Positions 56,698-64,000 of a stretch of DNA of 64,000 bases are shown piece by piece. Each line of letters starts with the position of its first letter. The stretch's first letter is position 1. This DNA is from Neorhizobium sp. SOG26 (GTDB taxonomy: Bacteria > Pseudomonadota > Alphaproteobacteria > Rhizobiales > Rhizobiaceae): the NCBI RefSeq assembly GCF_003491345.1, contig NZ_CP025512.1, positions 1,674,001 to 1,738,000 of the forward strand. Reading direction: 5' to 3'. The notes beneath the pieces were generated by a model, which saw only the letters and a program-made list of their open reading frames with translations, was not told the DNA's origin and did not search any database. The translations under genes and the position numbers were made by a program.

Positions 56698-56716
56698 GTG
56701 TGAAAAGTCGTTACAC
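56698..56716. promoter_or_regulatory. Inverted repeat GTGT-N11-ACAC before the ABC operon
   Basis: GTGT (56698-56701) and ACAC (56713-56716) flank an 11-nt spacer within the 148-nt gap between the regulator and the binding-protein gene. Short arms, so weak on its own. Confidence 0.3.
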
Positions 56717-56834
56717 TGGAGTGGTTTATCAGCGATAGCTCACGTTCCGCACTGTCACATAGCTTACATGAACTGGCTCTACGAGTCGCGCCGAACCAAC
56801 ACCCAAGGCTTTGCCTGAAACCTAGGAGGATACC

Positions 56835-57938
56835 GTGCCCAACAAGATCCAACGCCTTCTCTCTCTGACGACGGCCATGGTCGTCGCCTCGTCGGCGATC
56901 GCTGCCGCCGAGCCGAGCGCCGAGCTTATCGAAGCCGCCAAGAAGGAAGGATCGCTGACGACGATCGCGCTTCCGCACAGCTGGTGCGGCTATGGCGATA
57001 TCATCGCAGGCTTCAAGGCCAAGTACGGCATCGAGATCAACGAACTCAACCCGGATGCAAGCTCCGGCGATGAAATCGAAGCCATCAAGGCGAACAAGGG
57101 CAACAAGGGCCCGCAGGCTCCGGACGTGATCGACGTCGGTCTTTCCTTTGGCCCCTCCTCCAAGGCTGAAGGCCTGATCCAGCCCTACAAGGTCTCGACC
57201 TGGGATACGATCCCGGACGACGCCAAGGATGCTGAAGGCTACTGGTACGGCGACTACTACGGCGTTCTGGCCTTCATCGCCAACACCGACATCGTCAAGG
57301 ATCTTCCGAAGGACTGGAAGGACCTCACCAAGCCTGAATACGCCAACGCCGTTGCACTCGCCGGTGACCCGCGTGGCTCGAACCAGGCCGTGCAGGCTGT
57401 TTACGCCGCCGGCCTCGCTGCTGGCGAAACCGACCCGGCCAAGGCTGGCGAAGCAGGCCTGAACCTGTTTGCGGAGATCAACAAGGCCGGCAACTTCGTG
57501 CCCGTCATCGGCAAGTCCGCATCGCTCGCACAGGGCTCGACCCCGATCGTCATCGCCTGGGACTACAACGGTCTATCCTGGCGCGACACGCTGAACGGCA
57601 ACCCGCCGCTTGAAGTCGTGGTTCCGGAAAACGGCGTTGTCGCCGGCGTTTACGTCCAGGCGATCTCCGCTTACGCGCCGCACCCGAACGCTGCCAAGCT
57701 CTGGATGGAATACATCTACTCGGACGAAGGCCAGCTCGGCTTCCTGAAGGGCTATTGCCACCCGATCCGCTTCAACGATCTTGCCAAGAACAACAAGATC
57801 CCGAAGGAAATGCTGGACGCCCTGCCGCCGGCAGCGTCTTATGAAAAGGCAAAGTTCCCGACCCTCGAAGAGCAGGACAAGGGCAAGACCGCCATCACCA
57901 CCAAGTGGGATAGCGTCGTCGGCGCCAACGTGCAGTAA
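56835..57938 (+). CDS. ABC transporter periplasmic binding protein (SBP_bac_6-like)
   Basis: A 367-residue secreted binding protein with signal peptide cleaved around AIAAA-EP. The type II fold of iron/polyamine/aminoethylphosphonate-type binding proteins is evident from the layout: EAAKKEGSLTTIA near the start, WYGDYYGVLAFIANTDIV in the middle and AKLWMEYIYSDEGQLGFL late. No iron-ligand tyrosine pair typical of FbpA is clear, so an organic ligand is more likely. GTG 56835 has AGGAGG five bases upstream. First gene of the importer operon. Confidence 0.9.
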   Translation: MPNKIQRLLSLTTAMVVASSAIAAAEPSAELIEAAKKEGSLTTIALPHSWCGYGDIIAGFKAKYGIEINELNPDASSGDEIEAIKANKGNKGPQAPDVIDVGLSFGPSSKAEGLIQPYKVSTWDTIPDDAKDAEGYWYGDYYGVLAFIANTDIVKDLPKDWKDLTKPEYANAVALAGDPRGSNQAVQAVYAAGLAAGETDPAKAGEAGLNLFAEINKAGNFVPVIGKSASLAQGSTPIVIAWDYNGLSWRDTLNGNPPLEVVVPENGVVAGVYVQAISAYAPHPNAAKLWMEYIYSDEGQLGFLKGYCHPIRFNDLAKNNKIPKEMLDALPPAASYEKAKFPTLEEQDKGKTAITTKWDSVVGANVQ

Positions 57939-57947
57939 TAAGAATCG

Positions 57948-57971
57948 GCCTCTCCGCTTTGGCGGAGAGGC
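57948..57971 (+). terminator. Intra-operon hairpin after the binding-protein gene
   Basis: GCCTCTCCGC, loop TTTG, GCGGAGAGGC form a perfect 10-bp stem starting nine bases after the stop. It is followed by TTCCTTTCC, not a full T-run. Such hairpins raise binding-protein mRNA over permease mRNA. Confidence 0.7.
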
Positions 57972-58001
57972 TTCCTTTCCTCCGACCGTGACGCCGGATA
58001 C

Positions 58002-58877
58002 ATGAACGCAGCTTCCTCGCCCATCATCGACCGCCGAACAGTGATCGACTGGCTCGGCATCGTGCCGTTCATGATCTTTGCGCTGATGTTCCTGATCGTC
58101 CCGACGCTCTACCTCGTCGTGGGCGCGTTCTTCACGCCCGACGGGCACCTGACGTTGGAGAATATCGCCGGCCTCTTCACGCCGACCATCCTCAGCGCCT
58201 ACTGGATCAGTATCAAGGTTTCGCTTGCCTCCTCGCTGGGTGGCGCGCTGATCGGCTTCTTCCTGGCCTGGGCGGTGGTGCTGGGCGGCCTGCCCTCCTG
58301 GATCCGCTCGAGCCTCCTGACCTTCTCGGGCGTCGCTTCGAACTTCGCCGGCGTGCCGCTTGCCTTCGCCTTCATCGCGACGCTTGGTCGAACGGGCCTC
58401 GTCACCGTCTTCCTGCGCGAATCGTTCGGCTTCAACCTCTATTCGACCGGCTTCAACCTGCTGTCATTCTTCGGGTTGACCATCACCTACATGTTCTTCC
58501 AGATCCCGCTGATGGTGCTGATCCTGACACCGGCGCTCGACGGGCTGAAGAAGGAATGGCGCGAAGCCTCCGAAATCCTTGGCGCCTCGACCTGGCAATA
58601 CTGGCGCATGGTGGCGCTGCCGATCCTGTGGCCGAGCCTGCTTGGCACCAGCCTTCTGCTGTTTGCCAATGCCTTCGGCGCCATCGCCACGGCCTATGCC
58701 CTGACCGGCTCGTCGCTCAACATCGTGCCGATCCTGCTTTACGCGCAGATCCGCGGCGACGTGCTGCACAACCCGAACCTCGGTTACGCGCTGGCGCTTG
58801 GCATGATCGTCATTACCGGCCTCTCCAACATCCTATACATCTGGCTGCGGATGCGCGCAGAACGGTGGCCGAAATGA
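58002..58877 (+). CDS. ABC transporter permease (PotB-like)
   Basis: A 291-residue inner membrane permease with about six membrane segments. The EAA loop that contacts the ATPase is EWREASEILGASTWQYWRMV. Its ribosome site is weak, so translation may depend on the upstream gene. Its stop overlaps the second permease (ATGA). Confidence 0.92.
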   Translation: MNAASSPIIDRRTVIDWLGIVPFMIFALMFLIVPTLYLVVGAFFTPDGHLTLENIAGLFTPTILSAYWISIKVSLASSLGGALIGFFLAWAVVLGGLPSWIRSSLLTFSGVASNFAGVPLAFAFIATLGRTGLVTVFLRESFGFNLYSTGFNLLSFFGLTITYMFFQIPLMVLILTPALDGLKKEWREASEILGASTWQYWRMVALPILWPSLLGTSLLLFANAFGAIATAYALTGSSLNIVPILLYAQIRGDVLHNPNLGYALALGMIVITGLSNILYIWLRMRAERWPK

Positions 58878-59662
58878 AGCCCGCAAAGATCCTCGCCTGG
58901 GTCGCGATCGCCGTCGGCATCATCTACTTCTTCGTGCCGCTGCTCGGCACGTTCGAGTTCTCGCTGCGCATGCGGCGCGGCGAATATTCCTTCGATGCCT
59001 ATGGATCGGTTTTCTCCGATGCCGCCTTCCGGGCGACCTTCGGTTACTCGATGCTGATGGCGCTGTTCACCATCATCTTCGGCATGCTGCTCGTGGTCCC
59101 GACAGCCTACTGGGTGCGGTTGCGCCTGCCGCAGATGCGGCCCGTGGTTGAGTTCCTGACGCTGATGCCGCTCGTCATCCCGGCAATCGTCGTCGTCTTC
59201 GGTTACCTGCGCCTCTACAATTCCTCGTCCTACATCCCCTTCACCGGCTCGATCATGGGGACGAATATCCTGCTCGTGATGTCGTATATCACGCTTGCGC
59301 TGCCCTACATGTACCGCTCGGTTGATACCGCGATGCGCACGATTGACGTGCGCACCCTGACGGAAGCGGCCGAAATTCTGGGCGCGAAGTGGCCGACGAT
59401 CATGTTCCGCTGCATCTTTCCCAATGTCATGTCCGGCGTCCTGTCAGGCGCCTTCATCACCTTCGCCATCGTCATGGGCGAGTTCACCATGGCCGCGCTG
59501 CTCAACCGGCCGGCCTTTGGTCCGTATCTGCAGTTGGTGGGCGCCAACAAGGCCTATGAGCCTTCCGCGCTTGCCGTCATCGCGTTTGCAATCACCTGGC
59601 TTTCGATGGGGCTGATCCAGCTCGTGACCCGTTTCAGCAAATTGGCGCCGTCGCGCGCCTAA
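58874..59662 (+). CDS. ABC transporter permease (PotC-like)
   Basis: A 262-residue permease with six membrane segments and the EAA loop TEAAEILGAKWPTIMFRCIFP. ATG 58874 overlaps the first permease by four bases; the open frame's earlier starts lie inside that gene. It forms the heterodimeric channel with the upstream permease. Confidence 0.92.
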   Translation: MKPAKILAWVAIAVGIIYFFVPLLGTFEFSLRMRRGEYSFDAYGSVFSDAAFRATFGYSMLMALFTIIFGMLLVVPTAYWVRLRLPQMRPVVEFLTLMPLVIPAIVVVFGYLRLYNSSSYIPFTGSIMGTNILLVMSYITLALPYMYRSVDTAMRTIDVRTLTEAAEILGAKWPTIMFRCIFPNVMSGVLSGAFITFAIVMGEFTMAALLNRPAFGPYLQLVGANKAYEPSALAVIAFAITWLSMGLIQLVTRFSKLAPSRA

Positions 59663-59671
59663 GGAATATTG

Positions 59672-60733
59672 ATGTCGTTCCTCGTACTCGAAAACTTAAG
59701 GAAGAGCTTCGGCCAGATCCAGGTCGTCAAAGACTTCAACATGTCCATCAACAAGGGCGAGTTCGTGTCTTTCCTTGGACCATCAGGCTGCGGCAAGACC
59801 ACCGTCCTGCGCATGATCGCCGGCTTCGAGACGCCGAGCGATGGCACGATCACGATCAACGGCACGAACCAGACCAGGCTCAAGACCAACCAGCGCAATA
59901 TCGGCATGGTCTTCCAGGCCTATGCGCTGTTCCCGAACATGAACGTGTTCGACAACGTCGCCTTCGGGCTGAAGGTCGCCGGCAAGCCGAAGGCCGAGAT
60001 CGAAAGCCGCGTGCGCGAGATGCTGAAGCTGATCTCGCTTGACCACCTTGCCGACCGCTACCCCTACCAGATGTCCGGCGGCCAGCAGCAGCGCGTGGCG
60101 CTTGCCCGTGCGCTGGCACCGAAGCCGCAGGTGCTGCTGCTCGACGAGCCGCTTTCGGCACTCGATGCCAAGATCCGCGTGTCGCTGCGCGAAGAAATTC
60201 GGCAGATCCAGAAACAGCTCGGCATCACCACCGTCTTCGTGACCCACGACCAGGAGGAGGCGCTGTCGATCTCCGACCGGATCGTGGTGATGAACGCCGG
60301 ACGCGCCGACCAGATCGGCACGCCGTCGGAAATCTACAACCGCCCGGCGACGCGCTTCGTCGCCTCCTTCGTCGGCACGCTCAACATCATCGAGGCGACG
60401 GTGATCGATCCCGCCGCCAACACGGTGAAGGTTGGCGACAACACGATCATCCTGCGCGAGTCGATCGGTGCGCTGAAGGGCGGCGACAAGCTGTCGATCG
60501 CGCTGCGCCCGGAGGCCGGCTCCCTGTCGGAAAGCGCCCGGGGCGACACGGCGCTCAGCGGCAAGGTGATTTCCTCGCATTTCCTCGGTTCGGTCATCCG
60601 CACCAAGGTGGATGTCGGCGGCAACCAGATCTCCTTCGACATGTTCAACTCGCCGGATGCGGTGATGCCGCGCGAAGGCGAGATGCTGACGTTGCGCTTC
60701 AATGCCAGCGATTTCCTGATCGTGCGGGAGTAA
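59672..60733 (+). CDS. ABC transporter ATP-binding protein (PotA/UgpC type)
   Basis: A 353-residue ATPase. Walker A is GPSGCGKTT (residues 36-44), the signature MSGGQQQRVALARAL, Walker B LLLDEPLSALD and the switch histidine in VFVTHDQEEA. A C-terminal TOBE-like domain (about 270-353) suggests polyamine/iron/sugar-type importers. ATG 59672 has AAGGAA five bases upstream. Last gene of the operon. Confidence 0.94.
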   Translation: MSFLVLENLRKSFGQIQVVKDFNMSINKGEFVSFLGPSGCGKTTVLRMIAGFETPSDGTITINGTNQTRLKTNQRNIGMVFQAYALFPNMNVFDNVAFGLKVAGKPKAEIESRVREMLKLISLDHLADRYPYQMSGGQQQRVALARALAPKPQVLLLDEPLSALDAKIRVSLREEIRQIQKQLGITTVFVTHDQEEALSISDRIVVMNAGRADQIGTPSEIYNRPATRFVASFVGTLNIIEATVIDPAANTVKVGDNTIILRESIGALKGGDKLSIALRPEAGSLSESARGDTALSGKVISSHFLGSVIRTKVDVGGNQISFDMFNSPDAVMPREGEMLTLRFNASDFLIVRE

Positions 60734-60813
60734 GTCACCTACCTGCCCGCCAGCAGTTCGCGTCCCCGCGCAGTCTCCTGCCGTGGCTTTGTCGTTTCTG
60801 TTGCTGCAGCGTC

Positions 60814-60837
60814 CCGAAAACCGGTTCCCGCTTTTCG
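60814..60837. repeat. Short intergenic repeat, copy 1 (CCGAAAACCG ... CTTTTCG)
   Basis: CCGAAAACCG (60814-60823) and CTTTTCG (60831-60837) are shared in order and spacing with copy 2 at 60999. The half-elements CCGAAAA and TTTTCGG-type are complementary, as in short palindromic intergenic repeats common in rhizobia. Confidence 0.5.
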
Positions 60838-60860
60838 CGGGCGCTGCACGATCGGAGAGC

Positions 60861-60931
60861 CCACGCGAATGCGAAACCTCTCTATTGTTTAGTTTTGTGG
60901 CTCCGCATTCGCGTGGCCCTCGGCGTTTTTT
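60861..60931. repeat. Long inverted repeat (13-bp arms) followed by a T-run
   Basis: CCACGCGAATGCG (60861-60873) and CGCATTCGCGTGG (60904-60916) are perfect complements around a 30-nt loop. Seven T at 60925-60931 follow, so it could terminate the ABC operon; the loop is long for that. Confidence 0.6.
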
Positions 60932-60990
60932 TCGGGACTTCCGGTCCCTACAGGTGATTGCCTCGCCTCGCTGCATGGTTTCTTTCGTAT

Positions 60991-61031
60991 GATCTTGTCC
61001 GAAAACCGCTTCACACTTTTCGGGATCATGC
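60991..61031. repeat. Short intergenic repeat, copy 2
   Basis: CCGAAAACCG (60999-61008) and CTTTTCG (61016-61022) recur here, flanked by GATC on both sides (60991 and 61024), giving a partly palindromic unit. Confidence 0.55.
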
Positions 61032-61319
61032 GCTGCCCATCCACTTGCACGGCTCAACCGAACCTGGCCTGGCGACCAGGGGGAGGCTTGATAGGGCGCG
61101 GCAATGAAAAACACATCCGCTCCCATGGCTTTCACCTCTCATCCCCTCCCCGCACGTTACGGTTTGAAGGATGAGCGCCGGCTCCCGCCTGCCCGCGAAC
61201 GTCTCGCGAAACACTCCGGCGACGGAAGCAGGCACAGAATAGCGGGTGCCGGAAAGGCGGGGATGAAAATTATGCTAAGTGCTTGAACAGGCTCAAGCGA
61301 CCTGCGTAATTGTCCACGT

Positions 61320-64000
<2,681 letters not shown>

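Larger units (their letters stand above)
60734..61319. other. Convergent intergenic region with repeats between ABC operon and metH
   Basis: Gene-free, 586 nt. It contains a long inverted repeat followed by a T-run (60861-60931), two copies of a short rhizobial-type palindromic motif and a small hairpin GCTTGA/TCAAGC at 61281-61298 after metH. No credible coding frame. Confidence 0.6.

Overview
This window reads as chromosomal DNA of an alphaproteobacterium in the Rhizobiaceae (Rhizobium, Agrobacterium or a close relative). The base composition is moderately GC-rich. The division/cell-wall (dcw) gene order is the rhizobial one, recN-bamD-lpxC-ftsZ-ftsA-ftsQ-ddl-murB-murC-murG-ftsW-murD-mraY-murF-murE-ftsI-ftsL-rsmH-mraZ. 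FtsZ is the long rhizobial form of about 600 residues with a Pro/Ala/Gln-rich tail. Glycolysis is represented by a PPi-type phosphofructokinase. The species assignment is an inference from gene content; no rRNA is present.

Layout. 1-23.2 kb (minus strand): recN (cut by the window edge), bamD, lpxC and the whole dcw cluster. A strong terminator after murB (about 9.03-9.07 kb) cuts the cluster into an mraZ-to-murB unit and a ddl-ftsQ-ftsA-ftsZ unit. Four TGGGN boxes at an exact 10-bp period lie upstream of mraZ. 23.4-23.9 kb: RNase P RNA (minus). 23.9-35.8 kb: a flavin oxidoreductase, several peptidoglycan-active enzymes (two SLT-type lytic transglycosylases, an Amidase_2 enzyme, a GH25 lysozyme, an MltB-type transglycosylase, a serine hydrolase), a TerB/J-domain protein, PPi-phosphofructokinase and two transporters. 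36.0-36.2 kb: an unlisted 25-codon membrane peptide gene with its own terminator. 36.2-38.2 kb: metF with an ArsR-methyltransferase regulator (SahR-like) and a palindromic operator. 38.3-50.6 kb: a chemoreceptor, the ABC-F protein EttA, an alpha/beta hydrolase, a coupled CoA-transferase/ThDP-enzyme pair, RidA, a DUF442 phosphatase-like protein, an aldose-epimerase-like protein, an L,D-transpeptidase and an orphan ParA-type ATPase. 50.8-60.7 kb: a catabolic locus. 61.3-64 kb: metH (minus, cut by the window edge).

The most interesting block is 50.8-60.7 kb. A glutamine-synthetase-like ligase, an aldehyde dehydrogenase, an iron-type alcohol dehydrogenase and an N-formylglutamate-amidohydrolase-like protein point one way. 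An RpiR regulator and a complete four-gene ABC importer point the other way. The enzyme set fits gamma-glutamylation of an amino alcohol, two oxidations and deglutamylation. The substrate cannot be read from sequence. A 21-bp inverted repeat in the divergent intergenic region is a likely operator.

I saw no insertion sequences, prophage genes, CRISPR arrays, tRNA or rRNA genes.
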